Assembly (NCBI GenBank): GCA_020099315.1
Contig: CP083650.1
Location: 1,860,001 to 1,924,000, forward strand
Reading direction: 5' to 3'
Length of the DNA stretch: 64,000 nt
From: Citrobacter europaeus
Lineage (GTDB): Bacteria > Pseudomonadota > Gammaproteobacteria > Enterobacterales > Enterobacteriaceae
Shown here: positions 54,708-63,001 of the stretch, one piece after another
How the letters are laid out: every line of letters begins with the position of its first letter
Numbering within the stretch: the first letter of the stretch is position 1
Program-made: the position numbers and the translations under genes
Notes under the pieces: model-generated
The model's database searches: none
What the model was told of the DNA's origin: nothing
Seen by the model: the letters and a program-made list of their open reading frames with translations, nothing else

Positions 54708-55733
54708 GTGGGCCCAGTAATGTTGGATGTCGAAGGGTATGAGCTGGACGCTGAAGAGCGTGAGATTCTGGCGCATCCGCTGGTAGGTGGGTTGATTCTC
54801 TTTACCCGAAATTATCATGACCCGGAACAGTTACGTGAGTTAGTGCGCCAGATCCGCGCGTCATCGCGCAATCATCTGGTCGTGGCGGTAGATCAGGAAG
54901 GCGGACGCGTACAGCGTTTTCGTGAAGGATTTACGCGTTTGCCAGCGGCCCAATCCTTTGCCGCGCTGCACGGTCTGGAAGAGGGCGGCAAACTGGCTCA
55001 GGACGCCGGATGGTTAATGGCCAGCGAAATGATCGCCATGGACATCGATATCAGCTTTGCGCCGGTACTGGATGTGGGGCATATCAGCGCGGCAATTGGC
55101 GAGCGCTCTTACCATGCCGATCCGCTGAAAGCGCTGGCTATGGCGACCCGCTTCATTGACGGTATGCACGCTGCTGGCATGAAAACCACCGGTAAACATT
55201 TCCCCGGACATGGGGCGGTGACGGCGGATTCACACAAAGAAACGCCAACCGATCCACGCTCAGAAGCTGACATTCGGGCGAAAGATATGTCCGTGTTCCA
55301 GACGTTGATTACTGAAAACAAACTCGATGCCATTATGCCTGCGCACGTCATCTACAGTGACGTGGATCCACGTCCGGCGAGCGGCTCGCCGCACTGGCTG
55401 AAAACGGTATTACGTCAGGAGCTTGGCTTCGATGGCGTCATTTTCTCCGACGATTTGTCGATGGAAGGGGCGGCGATTATGGGAAGCTACGCGGAGCGCG
55501 GTCAGGCATCGCTGGATGCCGGTTGCGATATGATCCTGGTCTGCAATAATCGTAAGGGAGCGGTCAGTGTGTTAGATAATCTGTCGCCGATCAATGCAGA
55601 ACGTGTTACACGTTTGTATCATAAAGGTTCATTTTCACGTCAGGAACTGATGGACTCTGCACGCTGGAAGACGGTAAGCGCCCAGCTCAACCAGCTTCAT
55701 GAGCGCTGGCAGGAAGAGAAAGCAGGTCATTAA
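54708..55733 (+). CDS. nagZ: NagZ, beta-N-acetylglucosaminidase
   Basis: 341 aa from a GTG start (MGPVMLDVEG), as in E. coli. This family 3 glycosidase removes GlcNAc from recycled anhydro-muropeptides in the cytoplasm. KHFPGHGAVTADSHKE holds the acid/base His loop and FSDDLSMEGA the nucleophile Asp (about 248). In species with ampC its product also induces beta-lactamase through AmpR. Confidence 0.97.
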   Translation: MGPVMLDVEGYELDAEEREILAHPLVGGLILFTRNYHDPEQLRELVRQIRASSRNHLVVAVDQEGGRVQRFREGFTRLPAAQSFAALHGLEEGGKLAQDAGWLMASEMIAMDIDISFAPVLDVGHISAAIGERSYHADPLKALAMATRFIDGMHAAGMKTTGKHFPGHGAVTADSHKETPTDPRSEADIRAKDMSVFQTLITENKLDAIMPAHVIYSDVDPRPASGSPHWLKTVLRQELGFDGVIFSDDLSMEGAAIMGSYAERGQASLDAGCDMILVCNNRKGAVSVLDNLSPINAERVTRLYHKGSFSRQELMDSARWKTVSAQLNQLHERWQEEKAGH

Positions 55734-55754
55734 CGCAAGTTTGGCGAGGATGCG

Positions 55755-56297
55755 ATGATTATCTATTTACACGGTTTTGACTCTAACAGCCCGGGCAACC
55801 ATGAAAAGGTGTTGCAACTGCAGTTCATCGACCCGGATGTCAGGCTGATTAGCTATAGTACGCGGCATCCTAAACATGATATGCAGCATCTGCTGAAAGA
55901 AGTGGACAAAATGCTGCAGCTTAATGTGGACGACCGTCCGCTGATTTGTGGCGTGGGGCTCGGGGGATATTGGGCTGAACGCATTGGTTTTCTGTGTGAT
56001 ATTCGTCAGGTCGTGTTTAATCCTAACCTGTTCCCGTATGAGAACATGGAAGGAAAAATTGACCGGCCTGAAGAGTATGCAGATATCGCGACAAAATGCG
56101 TGACCAATTTCCGCGAAAAGAATCGCGATCGCTGCCTGGTGATCCTGTCACGTCATGATGAAGCGCTCAATAGTCAGCGTGCGTCAGAAGAGCTGCATCA
56201 TTTTTATGAGATAGTCTGGGATGAAGAACAGACGCACAAGTTTAAGAATATCTCGCCGCATTTGCAGCGAATCAAAGCGTTCAAGACGTTAGGTTAA
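55755..56297 (+). CDS. ycfP: YcfP, UPF0227 family protein
   Basis: 180 aa, as in E. coli. It has an alpha/beta hydrolase-like start (IIYLHGFDSNSPGNHEKV) and GVGLGGYWAERIG, where Gly replaces the usual nucleophile Ser, so it is likely not a standard esterase. It is linked to nagZ by position (21 bp gap). The role is not settled. Confidence 0.93.
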   Translation: MIIYLHGFDSNSPGNHEKVLQLQFIDPDVRLISYSTRHPKHDMQHLLKEVDKMLQLNVDDRPLICGVGLGGYWAERIGFLCDIRQVVFNPNLFPYENMEGKIDRPEEYADIATKCVTNFREKNRDRCLVILSRHDEALNSQRASEELHHFYEIVWDEEQTHKFKNISPHLQRIKAFKTLG

Positions 56298-56382
56298 TCC
56301 TTATTGAGCTTTTAAAAAAACAGCCGCTAGGCTAATGCTCGTCAGTTACGAACGTATGGTGAACATGTGATTCCGGCTGAGG

Positions 56383-56977
56383 GTTCCGTTCACCTCAGCG
56401 GTGTCATTTCTCTGAAGCGCAGATACCTGTGAACGTGCAAGGGAGGCTCACCGCCGCCTCCCTTGCAACCCAGGCTCCCGGCGGGAAAATCGTCGCTGCG
56501 CGAGTTATTCGTCTTATGCCGTCTGCCTGTTGGGTCGGGGTCGAGCCTGCGTCCATGCAGGCCGTCCCCTCTGTCCGCATCCCTGCGGACAGCCCCGGTC
56601 AGCCGTCAACGCCTCATCGATTTTCAGCCGGACCGGGGTCATCGCTTCAACGCACTGACTTCCAGTTAAATCTTTTTTGCTGTTCAAATATATTCAAATA
56701 AAAGTGCAGGAGGTCAGGTGTGGCTGGTCCGGCTGAAAATTGCCGACGTGTTTCCGTAAGGCCGGGAGAGCCAGCATGGATGCTGGCTCAGGGCGCGCTT
56801 TGCAAGGACGCTTCCTCGCGCCCGGCCCGGTAGCCTGGAGGAATAAGCGGAGGGTATTGCGCAGCAACAATTTTCCTGCCGGGAGCCGGGATTGTAAAGG
56901 GCGTGGCGGAGAATGCCCTTTACACGTTCACAGGAATCGGTGCTTCAGAGAAATGATGAGCATGAGGTGAACGGAAC
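56383..56977. repeat. Imperfect ~595-bp inverted repeat with conserved hairpins
   Basis: The outer ends are exact 15-bp inverses (GTTCCGTTCACCTCA). In the same order inward, both arms carry CATTTCTCTGAAGC, CCTGTGAACGTG, a long hairpin, GGCTCCCGGC, a hairpin with a loop ending TCCAT, and an exact 15-bp ATTTTCAGCCGGACC. Left hairpins are 56437-56466, 56545-56562 and 56571-56592; right hairpins are 56894-56923, 56768-56789 and 56791-56823. Stem sequences differ between arms but stay paired. Short frames inside (for example 56429-56701) follow the repeat and are not taken as genes. Confidence 0.85.
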
Positions 56978-57061
56978 TTTTCCTCCGAGATAGCATGTTC
57001 TTTACCTCGGTCAGCACAGGTTGAAGCTTTCTGAAACTGAGGCGCTAACTGACTGGCATTA

Positions 57062-57083
57062 CAGCCATCGGGCTGGTTTTTTT
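57062..57083 (+). terminator. Short hairpin with T run
   Basis: CAGCC-ATCG-GGCTG followed by GTTTTTTTG. The stem is only 5 bp but the T tract is good. It could end a transcript leaving the inverted-repeat element or a small RNA. Confidence 0.5.
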
Positions 57084-57124
57084 GTTCTTAAAGTTCCGGT
57101 TGTCTATCTTTTCAGCATCAAAAC

Positions 57125-57138
57125 TTGATACATATCAA
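57125..57138. promoter_or_regulatory. FNR site upstream of ndh
   Basis: TTGAT-ACAT-ATCAA is a perfect match to the FNR consensus. E. coli ndh is repressed by FNR in anaerobic growth from sites in this region. Confidence 0.85.
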
Positions 57139-57274
57139 TTTTGGTATGACCAATGCACCGTTCGTGTTATTCTCACTCTCGAAGAACATTTTCATTATCG
57201 TAACTTGTTGTTAATTAAAGGTTATGCTCATAACTTTTAATTAACAATTGGTTAATAAATTTGAGGGGGTCACG

Positions 57275-58579
57275 TTGACTACACCATTGAAAAGGATCGT
57301 GATTGTCGGCGGCGGTGCTGGCGGACTGGAAATGGCGACACAACTGGGTAAAAAGCTGGGACGCAAGAAAAAGGCCAAAATCACGCTGGTGGACAGAAAC
57401 CACAGCCACTTATGGAAACCGTTGCTGCATGAAGTGGCGACAGGTTCCCTGGACGAAGGTGTGGATGCGCTGAGCTATCTGGCGCATGCCCGTAACCACG
57501 GTTTCCAGTTCCAGTTGGGGTCGGTGGTGGATATCGATCGTGACGCGAAAACCATTACTCTCGCCGAGCTGCGCGATGAGAAGGGCGATCTACTGGTTCC
57601 TGAGCGTAAAGTCCCGTATGACACGCTGGTGATGGCGTTGGGCAGTACTTCCAACGATTTCAACACCCCAGGCGTCAAAGAAAACTGCATTTTCCTGGAT
57701 AACCCACATCAGGCGCGTCGTTTCCACCAGGAGATGCTGAATCTGTTCCTGAAGTATTCCGCGAATCTGGGCGCTAACGGCAAAGTGAATATTGCTATTG
57801 TGGGCGGCGGTGCGACGGGGGTTGAACTCTCCGCCGAGCTGCATAATGCGGTAAAACAGCTGCACAGCTATGGTTACAAAGGGCTGACCAACGACGCTCT
57901 GAACGTTACTCTGGTCGAAGCTGGTGAGCGTATTCTGCCTGCGCTGCCGCCGCGTATTTCCAGCGCAGCACATAATGAATTAACCAAACTGGGCGTACGC
58001 GTACTGACCCAGACGATGGTTACCAGCGCAGATCAAGGCGGACTGCACACCAAAGATGGCGAATACATTAAAGCCGATCTGATGGTGTGGGCGGCAGGTA
58101 TCAAAGCGCCAGACTTTATGAAAGACATTGGCGGTCTGGAAACGAACCGTATTAACCAACTGGTGGTTGAAACCACTCTGCAGACCACGCGCGATCCTGA
58201 TGTCTACGCGATTGGTGACTGCGCCTCCTGCGCTCGCCCGGAAGGGGGTTTTGTGCCGCCGCGCGCTCAGGCTGCGCACCAGATGGCAAGCTGCGCAATG
58301 AGCAACATACTGGCGCAGATGAACGGCAAGCCACTGAAAGCGTATCAGTACAAAGATCACGGCTCTCTGGTCTCGCTCTCTAACTTCTCTACCGTGGGTA
58401 GCCTGATGGGTAACCTGACCCGTGGTTCGATGATGGTGGAAGGGCGTATTGCGCGCTTTGTGTACATCTCACTGTATCGCATGCACCAGATAGCTCTGCA
58501 TGGCTACTTCAAGACCGGTCTGATGATGCTGGTCGGCAGCATTAACCGGGTGATTCGCCCGCGTCTGAAACTGCATTAA
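57275..58579 (+). CDS. ndh: Ndh, type II NADH:quinone oxidoreductase
   Basis: 434 aa from a TTG start (MTTPLKRIVIVGGG), the E. coli start and length; GAGGGGG lies upstream. It oxidises NADH to reduce ubiquinone without pumping protons. Two dinucleotide-binding folds are seen: VIVGGGAGGLEMA for FAD and IAIVGGGATGVELSAEL for NADH, with YAIGDCASC as the second FAD motif. A C-terminal amphipathic region anchors it to the membrane. Confidence 0.97.
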   Translation: MTTPLKRIVIVGGGAGGLEMATQLGKKLGRKKKAKITLVDRNHSHLWKPLLHEVATGSLDEGVDALSYLAHARNHGFQFQLGSVVDIDRDAKTITLAELRDEKGDLLVPERKVPYDTLVMALGSTSNDFNTPGVKENCIFLDNPHQARRFHQEMLNLFLKYSANLGANGKVNIAIVGGGATGVELSAELHNAVKQLHSYGYKGLTNDALNVTLVEAGERILPALPPRISSAAHNELTKLGVRVLTQTMVTSADQGGLHTKDGEYIKADLMVWAAGIKAPDFMKDIGGLETNRINQLVVETTLQTTRDPDVYAIGDCASCARPEGGFVPPRAQAAHQMASCAMSNILAQMNGKPLKAYQYKDHGSLVSLSNFSTVGSLMGNLTRGSMMVEGRIARFVYISLYRMHQIALHGYFKTGLMMLVGSINRVIRPRLKLH

Positions 58580-58590
58580 TATCGACTTGT

Positions 58591-58619
58591 GGCGCCGGAT
58601 GATTTATGCATCCTGCGCC
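58591..58619. repeat. REP-like palindrome after ndh
   Basis: GGCGCCGGATG pairs with CATCCTGCGCC with one mismatch across a 7-nt loop. The GCCGGATG core is typical of REP units. It has no T run. Confidence 0.6.
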
Positions 58620-58746
58620 TTCCTTCAGAGTTCTCCGAATCATCCTGCGTTCGTGCCTCCTCCTGCTATTTTCATCCGTAATCTGATTGGCATTCCTTAC
58701 CTTCTGTTGCAAAGTTGTTGCTAATAGCAAAAAAGGAGGAACTCCC

Positions 58747-59286
58747 GTGAATAAATCAATGTTGGCGGGTATAGGGATTGGCGTAGCTGCTGCGCTGGGT
58801 GTTGCAGCGGTGGCCAGTCTGAACGTTTTCGAGCGTGGCCCACAGTATGCGCAAGTTGTCTCTGCAACACCGATTAAAGAGTCGGTGAAAACACCGCGTC
58901 AGGAGTGCCGGAACGTGACGGTCACGCACCGTAAGCCGGTACAGGATGAAAACCGCATCGCAGGTTCCGTGCTGGGTGCCGTTGCGGGTGGTGTTATTGG
59001 CCATCAGTTTGGCGGCGGACGAGGTAAAGATATTGCCACCGTGGCCGGTGCTTTAGGCGGCGGCTATGCAGGTAACCAGATTCAGGGTTCGATGCAGGAA
59101 AATGATACTTACACCACCACGCAGCAGCGTTGTAAAACGGTGTATGACAAATCCGAAAAAATGCTGGGCTACGACGTGACGTACAAAATTGGCGATCAGC
59201 AGGGGAAAATCCGCATGGATAAGGATCCCGGCGCGCAAATTCCGTTAGACAATAATGGACAGTTGATACTGAATAACAAAGCGTAA
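58747..59286 (+). CDS. ycfJ: YcfJ, glycine-zipper envelope protein
   Basis: 179 aa from a GTG start (MNKSMLAGIGIGVAAAL) preceded by AAGGAGGA, as in E. coli. It has an N-terminal hydrophobic helix and a Rick_17kDa-type glycine zipper (GSVLGAVAGGVIGHQFGGG, GALGGGYAGNQI). It is probably in the envelope; the function is unknown, though it is linked to biofilm in E. coli. Confidence 0.93.
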   Translation: MNKSMLAGIGIGVAAALGVAAVASLNVFERGPQYAQVVSATPIKESVKTPRQECRNVTVTHRKPVQDENRIAGSVLGAVAGGVIGHQFGGGRGKDIATVAGALGGGYAGNQIQGSMQENDTYTTTQQRCKTVYDKSEKMLGYDVTYKIGDQQGKIRMDKDPGAQIPLDNNGQLILNNKA

Positions 59287-59307
59287 AATAGCATTATCCT
59301 GAACATT

Positions 59308-59343
59308 AGCCCCCCATTCGCTCAGGCTGGGGGGCTTTTTTTA
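59308..59343. terminator. Terminator between ycfJ and the convergent iutA-like gene
   Basis: An 8-bp stem, AGCCCCCC / GGGGGGCT, is followed by a run of T that touches the stop codon of the opposite gene. Confidence 0.9.
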
Positions 59344-61524
59344 TCAGAAGGTTAAGGCATAGTTCAGACCAAAGGTGCGGCCCCGGCCCTTGTATTCATA
59401 CAGTGACGGGCTACCGTAGGTTGGGCTGTACAGCAGTGGCGCACGTTGTCCCCACAGCGTGGTGTACTCTTCATTCAGCAGGTTTTCCACGCTGAAGGTC
59501 AGCTTACCCAACGGGAGCTGATAGCTGCCGATAAAGTCCATGGTGTTATAGCCATCCAGCTTGTTACCGCTGGCATCGGTCAGATCAAATGTTTGCTGGC
59601 TCTGTATGCGTAATGCCCACGGTTCAGGCGCCCAGCCGACCCATGCGGTTGCTTTGGACGGAGAGGCCAGAGTGACATCCCATTTCTGCCATTTACCGTT
59701 CTGTTTCACTTCCGATTTAATGACATTAAAGTTGCCGCCCAGACTCCAGTCCGTATCCGCAATGAAATAATCCACCGCACCTTCCAGACCATAAATCCGG
59801 CGATCGTCGGGCTGAACGTTAATGGTCATATCACTGCGATTGATAACGATCGATTTATCCGAAGTTGAGTAATAAGCGGCCAGTTGCGTGCGCAGACTAT
59901 CGCCGGTGTAACGCCATCCCAGTTCGTACGAGTTAACTTTAATCCCTTCCAGGCGTGAATCCGCCACGTTGACGCTGCGCTGAAGCTGATAATGATCGCC
60001 AACCAGCGAATAGGTGCCGTTCCCGTAATATTTCCCTGGATCCGGAAGCTCCACGCCCTGAGAGAAGTTAAACCACGTTTGCTGACGGTCGGTCAGGTGG
60101 GCGAGGATACCGGCGTTGAACAGGAAATTATCGTAATCGGTTTTGCCGCCCGGAATGGTATCGGCAGAGTTCGCAAGCCCGGTCGCGATTCCCTGCTGTT
60201 GAGCATAGCCCACGAAATCATCAACCCTGTTTTCGGTCCATTGATAGCGTACGCCGCCGCTAAGGGTAAAGATGTCGTTAATGTCATAGCTGTTTTGCAG
60301 GAAAGGCGCGAAGTTGGTGATGCTATAACCGGGATAACGCCCGGTGGTATAAGCGGTGCGGTTATCCATGCCGCCGGAGGGCAAGGACCAGGCCAGATCG
60401 AAGAATTTCTGATTAGAATCGAAGGTCTCGTGATCGGCATCGATACCCCACGTCAGCTCCCAGTTATCCATCAACTGGCTGTTGAGGGTAATTTTGGCGC
60501 CAAACTGGTCGGTGTCCTGCTGTGATGCGGAGAAGCTGGTAACCTTACCTTTGCTGAGCGTCGGGAAAGGATAGAATTTCAGGGATTCGTCTCGGTAATA
60601 GATTTGGCTGACCAGGTTCTGGCCGAAAAAATCCGCATCTGAATATTGCAGGCTGATCAGATGACGTTCGGTGCCGGGAATACGATCGGAATTCAGTCCG
60701 CTGCTGGTATAAGCTTTACCGTTTCCGGTCACGGCTGACATATTCTCGCCGAGATCCAGCCCGTAATCGTCATCCCCCTGGCTCTTATAATATTGCGTAA
60801 CCAGTTGCAACTGACGGTTGTCGTCAAGTTCAATCGTTCCGGTACCCATCACGTCCAGACGATCGGAGTGCTGCAGGCCGGTTTGGGTGTTATCCAGCAT
60901 CAGAGCATCGTGATTACCGTCATACCAGCCACCAAACCGTTGATACGCGACGGACATGCGCCCGGAAGCACGATCGGTTCCTCCGCTCACCGCCGCGGCA
61001 ACGCGTTCATCATGATCGTTACTGTTGTTGAAGCCGCTTTTACTCCCCAATTCGAGTTCTACTTCACGCTCCGGCTGACCTTTTTTGGTGACGATGTTGA
61101 TTAATCCGCCGGTACTGCCGCCACCATAAAGTGAGGTTGCGCCAGAGATGACTTCAATATGCGCAATGTTAAATGGGTCAATGGAGTCAAGCTGACGACT
61201 GTCGGTTCGCGAGGAGTTCAGACGAACGCCGTCAATGAGTACGACGATGGCGCGACCGCGCATATTCATGCCGTAGTTTGTGCGTCCCTGGCTACTGACA
61301 TCGATTCCTGGGATTAACTGAGCAAGAACATCCTTGAACTCTTTACCACCCTGAACTTGCTGTTCAATCTCGCTTCCTTCAATAACCCATGTCGTTTGTG
61401 CCATTTCTGCCACGGTACGTTGGCTACGGTTGGCGCTGACGATGAGGTTATCTTCCTCAGCCGCAATGGCCGGGAGGGTTAAAGATAACAGGAGAGGATT
61501 GAGCACCCAGAGACGCTTATGCAT
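59344..61524 (-). CDS. iutA: IutA-type TonB-dependent receptor (ferric aerobactin family)
   Basis: 726 aa, near the 732 aa of IutA, with extended identity by recall: SANRSQRTVAEMAQTTWVIE, DGVRLNSSRTDSRQLDSIDPFN, GATSLYGGGSTGGLINIVTKKG, SQGVELPDPGKYYG and GRGRTFGLNY near the end. The signal peptide ends AIAA and the protein ends in Phe. AAGGAA precedes the ATG and a Fur box lies 100 bp upstream. No iucABCD genes are in the window, so it would take up siderophores made by others. K-12 has no receptor between ycfJ and comR. The ligand is inferred from similarity. Confidence 0.88.
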   Translation of the reverse strand: MHKRLWVLNPLLLSLTLPAIAAEEDNLIVSANRSQRTVAEMAQTTWVIEGSEIEQQVQGGKEFKDVLAQLIPGIDVSSQGRTNYGMNMRGRAIVVLIDGVRLNSSRTDSRQLDSIDPFNIAHIEVISGATSLYGGGSTGGLINIVTKKGQPEREVELELGSKSGFNNSNDHDERVAAAVSGGTDRASGRMSVAYQRFGGWYDGNHDALMLDNTQTGLQHSDRLDVMGTGTIELDDNRQLQLVTQYYKSQGDDDYGLDLGENMSAVTGNGKAYTSSGLNSDRIPGTERHLISLQYSDADFFGQNLVSQIYYRDESLKFYPFPTLSKGKVTSFSASQQDTDQFGAKITLNSQLMDNWELTWGIDADHETFDSNQKFFDLAWSLPSGGMDNRTAYTTGRYPGYSITNFAPFLQNSYDINDIFTLSGGVRYQWTENRVDDFVGYAQQQGIATGLANSADTIPGGKTDYDNFLFNAGILAHLTDRQQTWFNFSQGVELPDPGKYYGNGTYSLVGDHYQLQRSVNVADSRLEGIKVNSYELGWRYTGDSLRTQLAAYYSTSDKSIVINRSDMTINVQPDDRRIYGLEGAVDYFIADTDWSLGGNFNVIKSEVKQNGKWQKWDVTLASPSKATAWVGWAPEPWALRIQSQQTFDLTDASGNKLDGYNTMDFIGSYQLPLGKLTFSVENLLNEEYTTLWGQRAPLLYSPTYGSPSLYEYKGRGRTFGLNYALTF

Positions 61525-61626
61525 TTGTATTCCTTTTAAAAAAGAGTCGATCTGTTTTTGTTATGGCGGTAAAGAAACCGATGGTTACATTGTGAAACAG
61601 GCGTTAAATCAAATGCGAATATTGCT

Positions 61627-61645
61627 GATAATAATTGTTGTTATC
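61627..61645. promoter_or_regulatory. Fur box upstream of the iutA-like gene
   Basis: GATAATAATTGTTGTTATC matches the 19-bp Fur consensus well and is palindromic at its ends (GATAA / TTATC). It indicates iron repression of the receptor. Confidence 0.8.
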
Positions 61646-61720
61646 AATATGTTTTACAAAAAATGATCAGATAAGATGATGAAAACAATAGGGAATGTAG
61701 GGGTAATACGCGGAGTTTTA

Positions 61721-61745
61721 ACCGGGGGCTGTACCAGCTCCCGGT
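61721..61745 (-). terminator. Hairpin after comR
   Basis: ACCGGGGGCTG and CAGCTCCCGGT pair with one wobble across a 3-nt loop. On the minus strand TTAAAA follows. It probably ends comR transcription before the iutA promoter region. Confidence 0.6.
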
Positions 61746-61778
61746 CATGTCAATACAGCGGGGAAAAGCGGGAAAGGC

Positions 61779-62414
61779 TTAGGCTTTGATGAGCTCGGGC
61801 CAAAGCCGCAGGGTTGTATGTGCGATCTGCATCAGTTTTTCAAATGTTGCACCTTCACGGGCGCTGATCGACATACCCTGTAAAATACAGTTCAGGTATT
61901 CGGCCAGTTTTTGCACGTCGCAATGGGCCGGGATTTCGCCTCGCTGCTGGCGCTGGTGAAGAAACTGGGTAAGCGTCTGTTCTTGCATTGCATGGCGGGA
62001 TTTCACCGTGTGCGCAATATCGCGGGAAGAGGCTGCCAGCGTCGCAGAAGTGTTAATCATGAAACATCCCGCCGGGGTGTCCTTGCTGGTGAAACAGGTC
62101 GCTATGGCGGTGAAATAGTCTTCCAGTGCGGACTCCAGACTTTTTTCTTCGCAAAACAGCTGGGCTTCGTGTTTCGCCGCAAAGCGGGTGATGTAGCGGT
62201 CCAGCACGGCACGAAACAACCCTTCTTTATTGGTGAACTCTGCATACAGCGTGGGCGCTTTTGCGCCGGTGGCTTCTACGAGATCGGCGAGCGAAGTCGC
62301 TTCATATCCGTGCTGCCAGAAGAGTGTCATGGCCTTATCAAGCGCGGCTTCCCTGTCGAACACTTTTGGTCGGCCACGGCTTTTTTTAGCACAACCTGTC
62401 GTTTCAGTTGTCAT
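61779..62414 (-). CDS. comR: ComR, TetR-family repressor of bhsA
   Basis: 211 aa, as E. coli ComR (210). The HTH is ATSLADLVEATGAKAPTLYAEF (about 40-61), followed by NKEGLFRAVLDRY. Copper releases ComR from the bhsA promoter, which reduces outer membrane copper permeability. It is divergent from its target bhsA, as in E. coli. Confidence 0.95.
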   Translation of the reverse strand: MTTETTGCAKKSRGRPKVFDREAALDKAMTLFWQHGYEATSLADLVEATGAKAPTLYAEFTNKEGLFRAVLDRYITRFAAKHEAQLFCEEKSLESALEDYFTAIATCFTSKDTPAGCFMINTSATLAASSRDIAHTVKSRHAMQEQTLTQFLHQRQQRGEIPAHCDVQKLAEYLNCILQGMSISAREGATFEKLMQIAHTTLRLWPELIKA

Positions 62415-62435
62415 GGCGCCGATGTACCTTTGTTA

Positions 62436-62451
62436 GGTTTATTGAATAACC
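62436..62451. promoter_or_regulatory. Candidate ComR operator
   Basis: GGTTTATTGAATAACC is a near-palindrome just upstream of comR. The following CATTATAAAAA is repeated near 62552, so two related sites may flank the intergenic region. The assignment is by position only. Confidence 0.35.
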
Positions 62452-62566
62452 ATTATAAAAATATTCGACTGCACACTCCAGCGGATTCACGATAAAAATA
62501 ATATATAGCTATTAGTATGAAAAATAAGGTCTTTGTGTTTTATTTAACGATCATTATAAAAAAATG

Positions 62567-62596
62567 TTGACGTGTGACCTGGATCACATCTATGAT
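62567..62596 (+). promoter_or_regulatory. bhsA promoter overlapping a CRP-like site
   Basis: TTGACG (62567-62572) and TATGAT (62591-62596) are 18 bp apart. Between them lies TGTGA-CCTGGA-TCACA (62573-62588), a perfect CRP half-site pair. A flanking inverted repeat, TTAACGATC (62544-62552) and GATCGTTAA (62606-62614), brackets the promoter. Confidence 0.7.
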
Positions 62597-62657
62597 TTAC
62601 CTATCGATCGTTAAGTTAATCTTTTCGACACACATTCATCTGCTAAAGGTCACTATC

Positions 62658-62915
62658 ATGAAAAACGTAAAAACTCTGTTTGTTGCTGCTGTTCTTAGCT
62701 CACTGTCATTTGCAAGCTTTGCCGCCGTTGAAGTTCAGGCCACACCTGCTGGTCAAGAGAAAGTCGGTACTATTTCTGCGAATGCGGGGACTAACTTAGG
62801 TTCTCTGGAAGATCAGCTGGCGCAGAAAGCGGATGAGATGGGAGCGAAGTCTTTCCGTATAACTTCCGTTACCGGTCCTAACACCCTTCACGGGACTGCA
62901 GTTATCTACAAATAA
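62658..62915 (+). CDS. bhsA: BhsA, small stress-response envelope protein (YhcN/DUF1471 family)
   Basis: 85 aa from ATG 62658, as in E. coli; the earlier in-frame ATGs lack support. The signal peptide ends FASFA-A. The DUF1471 fold follows, with GTISANAGTNLGSLEDQLAQKA and a conserved C-terminus GPNTLHGTAVIYK. It influences biofilm, stress tolerance and copper permeability and is repressed by ComR. Confidence 0.96.
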   Translation: MKNVKTLFVAAVLSSLSFASFAAVEVQATPAGQEKVGTISANAGTNLGSLEDQLAQKADEMGAKSFRITSVTGPNTLHGTAVIYK

Positions 62916-62950
62916 GATTTAACCCATCGCAATGCCACTGCGAGTTAAAT

Positions 62951-62990
62951 AAAAAACCCCCGCGGAATAAAATCCAGCGGGGGTTTTTTT
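62951..62990. terminator. Bidirectional terminator between bhsA and ldtC
   Basis: AAAAAACCCCCGC pairs with GCGGGGGTTTTTT across a 13-nt loop, with a T run on both strands. Confidence 0.92.
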
Positions 62991-63001
62991 ATGTGCAGAG
63001 T

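Larger units (their letters stand above)
56298..57274. other. ycfP-ndh intergenic region with a large inverted-repeat element
   Basis: No credible coding gene is present. It holds the 595-bp inverted element (56383-56977), a hairpin followed by a T run near 57062-57083, and the ndh promoter with an FNR site. It is longer than the corresponding K-12 gap by recall. Confidence 0.7.

Noticed and set aside
56429..56701. Short open frames inside the inverted-repeat element
   Set aside because: They run through the hairpins and conserved repeat blocks, so their openness follows from the structure. I kept the element, not the frames.
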